Positions 6,107-12,770 of a DNA stretch of 12,770 bases are shown here, piece by piece. The DNA lies in assembly GCA_934215995.1 (NCBI GenBank), contig CAKQBC010000038.1, forward strand, positions 1 to 12,770, read 5' to 3'. This DNA comes from an uncultured Bacillus sp. (GTDB lineage Bacteria > Bacillota > Bacilli > Bacillales > DSM-1321). The notes under the pieces are model-generated. The model searched no databases. It had not been told where the DNA came from and worked only from the letters and a program-made list of their open reading frames with translations. The stretch's first letter is position 1. Each line of letters opens with the position of its first letter. The translations under genes were made by a program, and so were the position numbers.

Positions 6107-6139
6107 GGGCATCACCCATTCCGGGTGGTGTCCTTTTTT
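6107..6139 (+). terminator. Intrinsic terminator of hpf
   Basis: GGGCATCACCC (6107-6117) pairs with GGGTGGTGTCC (6123-6133) over eleven positions with two G-U pairs. The loop is ATTCC and six T follow directly (6134-6139). Confidence 0.93.
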
Positions 6140-6428
6140 GCAAAAACCCCCATTGTCCGACAGGACTCGCCCGTATCATTCGGTTGTACGCGATTACTAG
6201 AAATGGTAAGATAAAAACTGGATAAAAACGAATTTTTGGCAGGCGGGATCTCCCTGTCTCCCAAATAGAATTGGCAACCGGATGGCAGACGGCACATGAT
6301 TCTGCCCGTACAGTTTCCTTTTATAGTGCAGTGTCCGACTGTTCTGTTAACCGGGATAAAATTTTTACTATAGGCAGTCCTATCATTTCTTTGGCTGCGC
6401 TCTCTTAAAAATTTTTTCAGTCTCGCAT
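6140..6428. other. hpf-secA intergenic region, no gene seen
   Basis: No ORF with an SD is apparent on either strand. A short possible hairpin GGCAGA (6284-6289)/TCTGCC (6301-6306) has an 11-base loop and no T-tract. The stretch from 6360 is AT-rich and leads into the secA promoter. Confidence 0.5.
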
Positions 6429-6457
6429 TTGAGGCTTTCGTTTTTTAGAGGTATACT
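6429..6457 (+). promoter_or_regulatory. Sigma-A promoter of secA
   Basis: TTGAGG (6429-6434), a 17-base spacer, and TATACT (6452-6457): four of six and five of six matches at ideal spacing. The start point would be near 6464, giving a leader of about 30 bases. Confidence 0.75.
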
Positions 6458-6495
6458 TACAACCATCCATCACAAAACAGAGGAGCGTTTGTGAC

Positions 6496-9003
6496 ATGTT
6501 ATCAATATTGAATAAAGTGTTCGACCCTAACAAAAAAGAAGTGAAACGCCTTACAAAAGTGGCGGATCAAATAGAAGCATTGGCACCGGACATGGAAAAA
6601 CTGTCAGATGCTGAATTGCAGGCAAAAACAGAGGAATTCAAGCAGCGTTACCAGGACGGGGAAACGCTTGATAAAATGCTTCCTGAAGCATTTGCGGTTG
6701 TCCGCGAAGCTTCGAAGCGCGTGTTAGGCATGTACCCGTTCCGCGTTCAGCTCATGGGGGGTGCGACACTCCATGACGGGAATATCGCCGAGATGAAAAC
6801 GGGGGAAGGGAAAACGTTGACTTCCACGATGCCTGTTTATTTGAATGCGATTTCCGGAAAAGGCGTCCACGTCATCACAGTCAATGAATATTTGGCTTCC
6901 CGTGACGCCAGGGAAATGGGCGAGCTGTATGAATGGCTTGGCCTGACTGTCGGCCTGAACCTGTCAGGCATGACGCGTGAAGAAAAGCAGGAAGCTTATA
7001 ATGCCGACATTACGTACGGTACGAACAATGAATTCGGCTTCGATTACCTTCGTGACAACATGGTACTGTATAAAGACCAGATGGTACAGCGTCCATTGTC
7101 TTATGCTGTAATCGATGAGGTCGACTCCATCCTGATCGATGAAGCGCGTACGCCTCTGATCATCTCCGGAAGTGCGCAAAAATCCACGCAACTGTATATT
7201 CAGGCTAATGCGTTCGTGCGCACGCTTGTTAAGGAACAGGATTATACGTATGACGTTAAGACAAAGAGTGTCCAGCTTACCGAGGAAGGGATCACAAAAG
7301 CAGAGCGTGCCTTCCGCATCGATAATCTGTTCGATATTACCCATGTGTCCCTGAACCATCACATCAACCAGGCATTGAAAGCGCATGTCAGCATGCACCT
7401 GGATGTTGATTATGTGGTGCAGGAAGGCGAAATCGTCATCGTTGACCAGTTCACTGGCCGTTTGATGAAAGGCCGCCGATACAGTGACGGGCTCCACCAG
7501 GCGATTGAGGCGAAGGAAGGCCTTGAGATTCAGAACGAAAGCATGACGCTTGCTACGATTACATTCCAGAACTACTTCCGTATGTACGAGAAGCTTGCCG
7601 GTATGACCGGTACAGCGAAAACAGAGGAAGAAGAGTTCCGCAATATTTATAATATGAACGTTGTCGTTATTCCGACGAACCGGGAAATCATCCGTGATGA
7701 CCGTGCTGATTTGATCTATGCGACAATGGAAGGCAAGTTCAATGCGGTTGTGGAAGAAATCCAGCAGCGCAACCTGGTCGGACAACCGGTCCTTGTCGGT
7801 ACAGTTGCGATCGAAACATCGGAGCTTATCTCTAAGATGCTGACGAAACGCAGGATTCCGCATAATGTATTGAATGCGAAGAACCATGGCCGTGAGGCGG
7901 AAATCATCCTTGATGCCGGTAAGCCTGGTGCCGTGACAATTGCGACGAACATGGCCGGCCGCGGTACCGACATCAAGCTTGGTGAAGGCGTAAAAGAGCT
8001 TGGCGGACTTGCGGTAATCGGTACGGAACGCCATGAAAGCCGACGGATCGATAACCAGCTCCGCGGACGTTCAGGACGTCAGGGAGACCCTGGTGTCACT
8101 CAATTCTACCTGTCCATGGAAGATGAATTGATGCGCCGTTTCGGCTCCGATAACATGAAAAACATGATGTCGCGCCTCGGCATGGACGATACCCAGCCAA
8201 TCCAGAGCAAAATGGTGACGAAGGCCGTTGAATCCGCCCAAAAACGGGTGGAAGGCAATAACTTCGATGCACGTAAGCAATTGCTTCAATATGACGACGT
8301 GCTCCGCCAGCAGCGTGAAATTATTTATAACCAGCGTTTCGAGGTTCTTGACAGCAGCAATCTTCGCAGCATCATCGAAAGAATGCTTGAAGCTTCCGTA
8401 ACGCGCCACGTGAATGCATTCACGGCGGATGAGGATCAGTCGAACTGGAACCTTGCCGGCCTTGTGGACTACATCAGCGGTAACCTTCTTCATGAAGGCG
8501 ATGTAAAAGAAGAAGATCTGCAAGGAAAAGATGCGCAAGCGATCATCGACTTCATTTTAGGCAAAGTGAAGGAAGTGTACGATGCGAAGGAAGAGCAGCT
8601 TTCTGAAGAACAGATGCGCGAATTCGAAAAAGTCATCGTACTTCGTTCAGTCGACAGCAAATGGATGAACCATATCGACCAAATGGAACAGCTGCGCCAG
8701 GGAATCCATCTGCGCGGATACGCCCAGATCGATCCACTCCGCGAATATCAGCAGGAAGGCTTTGCGATGTTCGAGGAAATGATCGAATCGATTGAGGATG
8801 AAGTAGCGAAATATATCATGAAAGCCGAAATCCGCAATAACCTGGAAAGACAGGAAGTTGCGAAAGGCCAGGCGGTCCATCCGAAGGAAGACGGCGGCGA
8901 AGTGAAGAAGAAGCCGGTCCGCAAAGCGGATGATGTCGGCCGCAATGCCCCTTGTCCATGCGGCAGCGGGAAAAAATATAAAAACTGTCACGGACGTGCA
9001 TAA
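6496..9003 (+). CDS. secA: Preprotein translocase ATPase SecA
   Basis: SecA drives Sec-dependent export by ATP hydrolysis at the SecYEG channel. The 835-aa length is close to B. subtilis SecA. Walker A MKTGEGKT lies at residues 100-107 and the DEVD Walker B at 207-210, within [17 protein letters not shown]. The preprotein cross-linking domain follows (about 225-370). The second nucleotide-binding domain contains [11 protein letters not shown] and the arginine-finger motif [12 protein letters not shown] at about 520-531. The helical scaffold and wing domains make up the next 250 residues. The tail ends with the zinc-binding C-x-C-x8-C-H (C820, C822, C831, H832), which binds SecB or ribosomes in other species. 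ATG 6496 has AGGAG ten bases upstream, and codon use is GC-richer than in the flagellar genes. The gene has its own promoter; prfB follows after 195 bases. Confidence 0.99.
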   Translation: MLSILNKVFDPNKKEVKRLTKVADQIEALAPDMEKLSDAELQAKTEEFKQRYQDGETLDKMLPEAFAVVREASKRVLGMYPFRVQLMGGATLHDGNIAEMKTGEGKTLTSTMPVYLNAISGKGVHVITVNEYLASRDAREMGELYEWLGLTVGLNLSGMTREEKQEAYNADITYGTNNEFGFDYLRDNMVLYKDQMVQRPLSYAVIDEVDSILIDEARTPLIISGSAQKSTQLYIQANAFVRTLVKEQDYTYDVKTKSVQLTEEGITKAERAFRIDNLFDITHVSLNHHINQALKAHVSMHLDVDYVVQEGEIVIVDQFTGRLMKGRRYSDGLHQAIEAKEGLEIQNESMTLATITFQNYFRMYEKLAGMTGTAKTEEEEFRNIYNMNVVVIPTNREIIRDDRADLIYATMEGKFNAVVEEIQQRNLVGQPVLVGTVAIETSELISKMLTKRRIPHNVLNAKNHGREAEIILDAGKPGAVTIATNMAGRGTDIKLGEGVKELGGLAVIGTERHESRRIDNQLRGRSGRQGDPGVTQFYLSMEDELMRRFGSDNMKNMMSRLGMDDTQPIQSKMVTKAVESAQKRVEGNNFDARKQLLQYDDVLRQQREIIYNQRFEVLDSSNLRSIIERMLEASVTRHVNAFTADEDQSNWNLAGLVDYISGNLLHEGDVKEEDLQGKDAQAIIDFILGKVKEVYDAKEEQLSEEQMREFEKVIVLRSVDSKWMNHIDQMEQLRQGIHLRGYAQIDPLREYQQEGFAMFEEMIESIEDEVAKYIMKAEIRNNLERQEVAKGQAVHPKEDGGEVKKKPVRKADDVGRNAPCPCGSGKKYKNCHGRA

Positions 9004-9133
9004 TGTAATCGAATGATCAGCGGGTTATCCATGCTGACCATACGGGCCGTCAATGGCACCATGACTCCTATCTGTATATCGGGAGTCCCGGAAGCCCTTT
9101 CGGACGGCAGAAACTGGACACGTGCGTAATATT

Positions 9134-9167
9134 GGAAAGAGGAGTGGCAAAAAGCCGCCTCTTTTCC
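9134..9167 (+). terminator. Hairpin between secA and prfB, probable terminator or attenuator
   Basis: GTGGC-AAAAA-GCCGC forms a stem extended by GAG/CTC and AAA/TTT with a small bulge, followed by TTTTCC. It lies 130 bases after secA and about 30 before prfB. In B. subtilis secA and prfB are reported to be co-transcribed, so it may only reduce read-through. Confidence 0.6.
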
Positions 9168-9198
9168 TATGGATATAAAATTGGTAGAGGTGAAGAGC

Positions 9199-10297
9199 AT
9201 GGAATTAGCAGAAATCAGATCAGAGCTCGAAAAAACAGCTAAGAAATTAGCGGACTTTAGGGGGTCTCTTTGACTTAGAAGAGAAGGAAGCCCGAATTGC
9301 CGAATTGGATAATATCATGACAGACCCGGATTTCTGGAATGACCAGCAAAAGGCGCAAGGCATCATCAACGAAGCGAATGGATTGAAGGAGCTTGTTGAA
9401 CAGTTCTACTCCATGAACGATACCCATGAAAACCTGGAATTGACGTTTGAGCTTCTGAAGGAAGAAGAGGACGCCGACTTGCAGGCTGAATTGGAAGGGG
9501 AACTTACGGAACTGATTGCGCAAATGAATGAATATGAGCTTCAGGCACTGTTAAGTGAACCATATGATAAAAACAACGCAATCCTTGAGCTGCACCCTGG
9601 TGCAGGCGGAACCGAGTCACAGGACTGGGGTTCAATGCTGCTTCGTATGTATACGCGCTGGGCAGAGAAGCAAGGCTTCAAGGTGGAGACGCTTGATTAC
9701 CTGGCTGGAGATGAAGCAGGGATCAAGAGCGTTACGTTATTGATCAAGGGGCATAATGCCTACGGCTATCTAAAAGCAGAGAAAGGGGTTCACCGCCTTG
9801 TCCGCATTTCGCCGTTCGATTCATCAGGACGCCGCCATACATCATTCGTATCCTGCGATGTTATGCCGGAATTCAATGAGGACATCGAAATCGAAATCCG
9901 CACAGAAGACCTGAAAGTCGATACGTACCGTGCAACCGGTGCCGGCGGGCAGCACATCAATACGACGGATTCAGCCGTCCGTATCACGCATATCCCGACT
10001 GGTGTCGTTGTCCAGTGCCAAACTGAGCGTTCACAGATCAAAAACCGTGAGCGCGCGATGAACATGCTGAAATCGAAATTGTACCAACGCCAGATCGAGG
10101 AGCAGCAAGCGAAGCTTGATGAGATCCGAGGCGAGAAGACGGATATTGCCTGGGGCAGCCAGATTCGCTCCTATGTGTTCCATCCGTATTCGATGGTCAA
10201 AGACCACCGGACCAGCTACGAAACAGGAAATGTTCAGGCTGTCATGGATGGCGACCTGAACAGCTTCATTGACGCATACTTACGCTCCAAACTATAA
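9199..10297 (+). CDS. prfB: Peptide chain release factor 2, with programmed +1 frameshift
   Basis: RF2 recognises UAA and UGA and triggers peptide release. The product of about 365 aa is made from two frames. Codons 1-24 run from ATG 9199 (SD AGAGGTG), the in-frame TGA is at 9271, and the rest is read in the +1 frame from GAC 9272. In the joined numbering the RF2 codon-recognition tripeptide SPF is at 204-206 and the catalytic GGQ is at 249-251 ([20 protein letters not shown]). An ORF starting at 9305 covers only the second part and lacks the true N-terminus. Expression is autoregulated: when RF2 is scarce the ribosome pauses at UGA and slips forward. The gene stands between secA and yvjA, as in B. 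subtilis. Confidence 0.98.
9259..9274 (+). promoter_or_regulatory. prfB programmed +1 frameshift site
   Basis: The elements are an internal SD-like AGGGGG (9259-9264), three bases TCT, the slippery codon CTT (9268-9270), the in-frame stop TGA (9271-9273) and a following C. This is the canonical RF2 recoding site with the standard three-base SD-to-slip spacing. Confidence 0.98.
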
Positions 10298-10301
10298 GCA
10301 A

Positions 10302-10337
10302 AAAAAGCCGCAAGGAACCTATTCCTTGCGGCTTTTT
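10302..10337 (+). terminator. Strong terminator of prfB
   Basis: AAAAAGCCGCAAGGAA (10302-10317) and TTCCTTGCGGCTTTTT (10322-10337) are perfect 16-base arms around a CCTA loop. The A-tract on one side and T-tract on the other make it able to work in both directions. Confidence 0.97.
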
Positions 10338-10441
10338 CTATGTGACCGCAACAATTGCCAGCTACTGGGCATACTACCAGGGAGGGTTGCACAAAAGCGC
10401 ACAGATATCCTTCAATGCTTTAGTACGTTATTCGGCTGTCG

Positions 10442-10470
10442 TTTACATACACTGGGCACGGTGCTATACT
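10442..10470 (+). promoter_or_regulatory. Sigma-A promoter of the YvjA-like gene
   Basis: TTTACA (10442-10447), exactly 17 bases, and TATACT (10465-10470): five of six matches in each box. Transcription would begin near 10477, about 50 bases ahead of the assigned start codon. Confidence 0.78.
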
Positions 10471-10527
10471 CATTTTTGGAATTGGGGAGGCCTGTGCTTT
10501 CTCCTACTATTGATAGCGGGGGTTACT

Positions 10528-11394
10528 ATGAAAGAGAGAATTCAGTCGCGTTATTCGCGCTTAGAAGATACGGTGTGGATGGAATATCTGCATATTTTGG
10601 TCGGTGCGGCAATCGTCGGCCTATCCTTCAACCTGTTTTTGCTGCCGAATGAAATAGCATCCGGCGGGACGAGCGGGATCAGTACGATCATGTCTGCCAA
10701 ATTCGGCTTTGAACCGGCGTTTGTCCAATGGGCATTCAACATTCCTCTCTTCATTGCCGGCGTGATTTTGCTGGGGCGCCAGTTCGGTGTGAAGACATTG
10801 GTCGGGACGGTTTTCCTGCCGTTTGTCATCTACATGACGAATGATTTGGAACCGTGGACAACTGATCCGCTTTTGGCATCAATCATCGGCGGTATGGGTG
10901 TCGGCCTTGGGCTTGGCATCGTATTCAGGGGCAGGGCATCCACAGGAGGAACGGATCTTGCTGCGCAGATTCTGCATAAGTACACACATATCAGCCTCGG
11001 GAAATGCGTAGCTTTCATTGATGGGCTGATTGTCATCTCGGCGGCTTATGTGTTCGATATAGAAAAAGGCATATATGCCCTGATCGGCCTTTATGCAACA
11101 AGCAAAACAATCGACCTGATCCAGGTAGGGGCCGGACGTTCGAAAATGACGATGATCATTTCTGAGGATGAACGTGCAATCCGCAAGGCCATCTTCGAGA
11201 AAATCGACCGTGGCGTAACGGAGTTGACTGCAAAGGGAGGCTACACGGATAGTGAAAGGCCTGTCCTTATGTGCGTGGTTGACCAGACGCAATTCACAAA
11301 ATTGAAACAAGTGGTAAAAGACATTGACCCGCATGCGTTTGTTGTTGTAATGGACGCTTCCGAGGTGCTCGGCGAGGGTTTTAATAGAGGGTAA
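10528..11394 (+). CDS. yvjA: YitT-family (YvjA-like) membrane protein with DUF2179 domain
   Basis: The 288-aa integral membrane protein has no agreed molecular function. About five hydrophobic segments are visible: residues 21-40, 65-83, 90-103, 115-133 and 160-177, with a further weakly hydrophobic stretch near 180-192. The conserved family motif LPNEIASGGTSGISTI is at 39-54, and the second glycine-rich repeat-like motif RGRASTGGTDL is at 134-144. The C-terminal 85 residues (from KMTMIISEDERAIRKAIFEK) form the cytoplasmic DUF2179 domain. The frame is open further upstream, to 10342, but that part precedes the promoter. ATG 10528 has a moderate SD (GCGGGGG), and a near-cognate start slightly upstream is not excluded. 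The position between prfB and cccB equals yvjA of B. subtilis, which is the basis of the symbol. Confidence 0.9.
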   Translation: MKERIQSRYSRLEDTVWMEYLHILVGAAIVGLSFNLFLLPNEIASGGTSGISTIMSAKFGFEPAFVQWAFNIPLFIAGVILLGRQFGVKTLVGTVFLPFVIYMTNDLEPWTTDPLLASIIGGMGVGLGLGIVFRGRASTGGTDLAAQILHKYTHISLGKCVAFIDGLIVISAAYVFDIEKGIYALIGLYATSKTIDLIQVGAGRSKMTMIISEDERAIRKAIFEKIDRGVTELTAKGGYTDSERPVLMCVVDQTQFTKLKQVVKDIDPHAFVVVMDASEVLGEGFNRG

Positions 11395-11397
11395 TAA

Positions 11398-11406
11398 TGG
11401 TATAAT
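11398..11406 (+). promoter_or_regulatory. Extended -10 promoter of cccB
   Basis: TGGTATAAT is a perfect extended -10 element (TGn-TATAAT). It starts four bases after the yvjA stop codon. The -35 region is poor, as is common for extended -10 promoters. The start point would fall near 11412. Confidence 0.7.
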
Positions 11407-11445
11407 ATAGCATGTATTCGTACATCTATATAAGGGGGATTTTAT

Positions 11446-11784
11446 GTGAGCAAAAAGCTACTCGCATTACTTCTCGGTACTTCGCTTGTCCTTGCAGCAT
11501 GTGGGGGAGATGATTCAAGTGACGAGCCGGCAAACGGCGGCGAAGATAACTCAACAACAGCCGATGCAGGACAGGAAGCAAAGCTGTTTGAACAGAAATG
11601 TTCGAGCTGCCACGGCCAGAATCTTGAAGGCGGCGTAGGGCCTGAATTGAAAACGGTCGGTTCGAAGCTTTCCAAGGAAGAAATCGAGACCATTATTGTT
11701 GAAGGAAAAGGATCGATGCCTAAAGGTTTGCTTACAGGCGATGATGCATCCGCTGTAGCAGCCTGGTTGGCTGAAAAGAAATAA
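11446..11784 (+). CDS. cccB: Cytochrome c-551, membrane-anchored lipoprotein
   Basis: A small haem c electron carrier fixed to the outer face of the membrane. The 112-aa precursor has a lipoprotein signal peptide: two lysines, a hydrophobic run, then the lipobox LAAC with Cys19 as the lipidated residue. A flexible acidic Ser/Asp/Asn-rich linker (about 20-42) follows, then one class I cytochrome c domain. The haem motif CSSCH is at 52-56 and the likely axial Met91 is in GKGSMPKGL. It carries electrons between quinol-cytochrome c reductase and caa3-type oxidase in the B. subtilis branch. The GTG 11446 start follows GGGGG (11434-11438). ATG 11444 is followed at once by TGA and is excluded. The gene has its own promoter and terminator and sits downstream of yvjA, as in B. 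subtilis. Confidence 0.95.
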   Translation: MSKKLLALLLGTSLVLAACGGDDSSDEPANGGEDNSTTADAGQEAKLFEQKCSSCHGQNLEGGVGPELKTVGSKLSKEEIETIIVEGKGSMPKGLLTGDDASAVAAWLAEKK

Positions 11785-11797
11785 TCTATGAAAAAGG

Positions 11798-11827
11798 GAC
11801 CTTGCCAATTATTGGCAAGGTCTTTTT
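11798..11827 (+). terminator. Strong terminator of cccB
   Basis: GACCTTGCCAA (11798-11808) and TTGGCAAGGTC (11812-11822) form a perfect 11-bp stem with a TTA loop, followed by five T. A preceding A-run suggests it may also work on the opposite strand. Confidence 0.96.
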
Positions 11828-12101
11828 GCTTTAGAATCCGACAGGATATTGGTAGTATTGATACCGAGGCTTTATGCGAGAGACAATATATATGAAGTAA
11901 ATAGAATGAAAGAGTCCTAAAACATGTAAAAAAAGCATGTCTTTTTTCAGGGGTCATATTCGTTGGAAAACGCGTTGATATACCTATCTTTTGTGAATGG
12001 TTTTCTTCTTTTTGATTCTTTGTAACCAGTTTAAAAGACAGGAAATCTATTCCTATGAAATGAAAATGTAATATTTTTAATCTTTATTTGACATTTTTAG
12101 A
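11828..12101. other. cccB-ftsE intergenic region, no gene seen
   Basis: No ORF with a credible SD is visible on either strand. A weak hairpin ACATG (11922-11926)/CATGT (11936-11940) is followed by CTTTTTT and may be a second terminator. The rest is AT-rich and leads into the ftsE promoter. Confidence 0.5.
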
Positions 12102-12110
12102 TGTTATAAT
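12088..12110 (+). promoter_or_regulatory. Extended -10 promoter of ftsE
   Basis: TGTTATAAT (12102-12110) is a perfect extended -10. A consensus TTGACA is present at 12088-12093, but the spacer is only 11 bases. It therefore cannot work as a normal -35, and recognition probably rests on the extended -10. Confidence 0.6.
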
Positions 12111-12163
12111 TGCCTTGTGGATTTTAGAGTAGTATTTTGTAGGCTATTGTTGCATCTTAGGGA

Positions 12164-12181
12164 ATTCTGCGTCAGCAGAAT
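12164..12181 (+). other. Hairpin in the ftsE leader
   Basis: ATTCTGC (12164-12170), loop GTCA, GCAGAAT (12175-12181): a perfect 7-bp stem between the ftsE promoter and its SD. No T-tract follows, so it is not a standard terminator. It may stabilise the leader or serve as a protein-binding site. Confidence 0.45.
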
Positions 12182-12245
12182 GATAACATAATACAGCCTT
12201 GTGAGTACGGTTAATAGAAGGCGGAACATAGGTGGTTATTATAAT

Positions 12246-12770
12246 ATGATAGAAATGGTCGATGTTAACAAGACATATCCTAATGGCGTCACGGCCGTGA
12301 ACGGGATCAATGTCAAAATTAAAAAAGGTGAATTCGTTTATGTAGTCGGACCAAGCGGCGCGGGTAAATCCACGTTCATCAAAATGATGTATCGTGAAGA
12401 ATCCCCCACATCCGGTACGATTACAGTAAATGGAGTTAATATAGCTAAATTAAGGAACTCAAAGGTTCCTATTTTCCGAAGAAGCCTGGGCGTAGTATTC
12501 CAGGATTTTAAATTGCTTCCGAAGTTGACAGTATATGAAAATGTCGCATTTGCGCTGGAAGTGATCGAGGAAGATCCGAAAGAGATTAAGAGAAAAGTAA
12601 TGGAGACGCTCGATCTCGTTGGCTTGAAGCATAAGGCGAGAATGAATCCGACGGAGCTTTCCGGAGGGGAGCAGCAAAGGGTTTCGATTGCCCGTTCGAT
12701 CGTGAACAACCCGAAAGCGGTGATAGCGGACGAGCCTACAGGAAACCTGGACCCGGAAACATCATGGGAA
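12246..12770 (+). CDS. ftsE: Cell division ABC ATPase FtsE (partial, cut by window end)
   Basis: FtsE is the cytoplasmic ATPase of the FtsEX complex, which activates peptidoglycan hydrolases (CwlO in B. subtilis). The first 175 residues are present and all early ABC motifs are intact: Walker A GPSGAGKST at 35-43, Q-loop Gln86 in VVFQDFKLLPKLTVYENV, signature LSGGEQQ at 138-144, and Walker B VIADEPTGNLDP at 159-170. The phrase FQDFKLLPKLTVYENVAFAL is characteristic of FtsE among ABC ATPases. ATG 12246 follows AGGTGG (12230-12235) at ten bases. The leader is about 130 bases and contains a perfect hairpin. ftsX is expected just beyond the window. The position after cccB agrees with B. subtilis. 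Confidence 0.96.
   Translation, partial: MIEMVDVNKTYPNGVTAVNGINVKIKKGEFVYVVGPSGAGKSTFIKMMYREESPTSGTITVNGVNIAKLRNSKVPIFRRSLGVVFQDFKLLPKLTVYENVAFALEVIEEDPKEIKRKVMETLDLVGLKHKARMNPTELSGGEQQRVSIARSIVNNPKAVIADEPTGNLDPETSWE

Noticed and set aside
6964..8034. 356-aa open frame on the minus strand inside secA
   Set aside because: It is a shadow of secA codon bias. secA is unequivocal in the + frame, and the minus product shows no recognisable domain or SD.
10269..10652. 127-aa + strand frame spanning the prfB terminator and the yvjA start
   Set aside because: It reads across a perfect terminator hairpin and overlaps two well-supported genes out of frame, with no recognisable domain.

Overview
The window looks like a chromosomal core segment of a Bacillaceae-type, low-to-moderate GC Firmicute. 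All genes lie on the + strand. Their order is hag (3' end), flaG, fliD, fliS, fliT, hpf, secA, prfB, a YvjA/YitT-family membrane protein gene, cccB and ftsE (5' part), which is the Bacillus subtilis hag-to-ftsE order. Purine-rich Shine-Dalgarno (SD) sites, GTG/TTG starts, a sigma-D promoter and a lipobox c-type cytochrome also fit. I cannot name the species.

Region 1 (1-3880) is flagellar. It starts with the flagellin C-terminus and a hairpin. Two small accessory ORFs follow: a 70-aa protein of unknown function and a 49-aa piece resembling the N-terminus of RadC/JAB-domain proteins. Terminator-like hairpins separate them. A near-consensus sigma-D promoter then drives flaG-fliD-fliS-fliT (filament cap, flagellin chaperone, cap chaperone), and a strong terminator ends the operon.

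Region 2 (3880-5500) is an accessory island without an intact gene. It holds about 4.5 tandem copies of a 73-bp repeat, each carrying the same 8-bp-arm palindrome. An AT-rich stretch with a 17-bp palindrome comes next, then a decayed FkbM-type SAM-dependent methyltransferase gene with at least five frameshifts or deletions and one internal stop. Since it sits in a flagellar locus, it may once have modified flagellin or glycans.

Region 3 (5400-12770) is housekeeping. The long-form ribosome hibernation factor gene hpf has superimposed sigma-B-like and sigma-H-like promoters. secA encodes the preprotein translocase ATPase. prfB encodes release factor 2 and carries the classic +1 programmed frameshift site. 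Next come the YvjA-like membrane protein gene, the lipoprotein cytochrome c-551 gene cccB, and the start of ftsE, the ABC ATPase of the FtsEX division complex, which has a leader of about 130 nt. Most of these genes have their own terminator, so they are probably mainly separate transcription units.

I found no wholly new multi-gene system. The least explained items are the tandem palindromic repeat array, the small-ORF/terminator cluster between hag and flaG, and the methyltransferase remnant.
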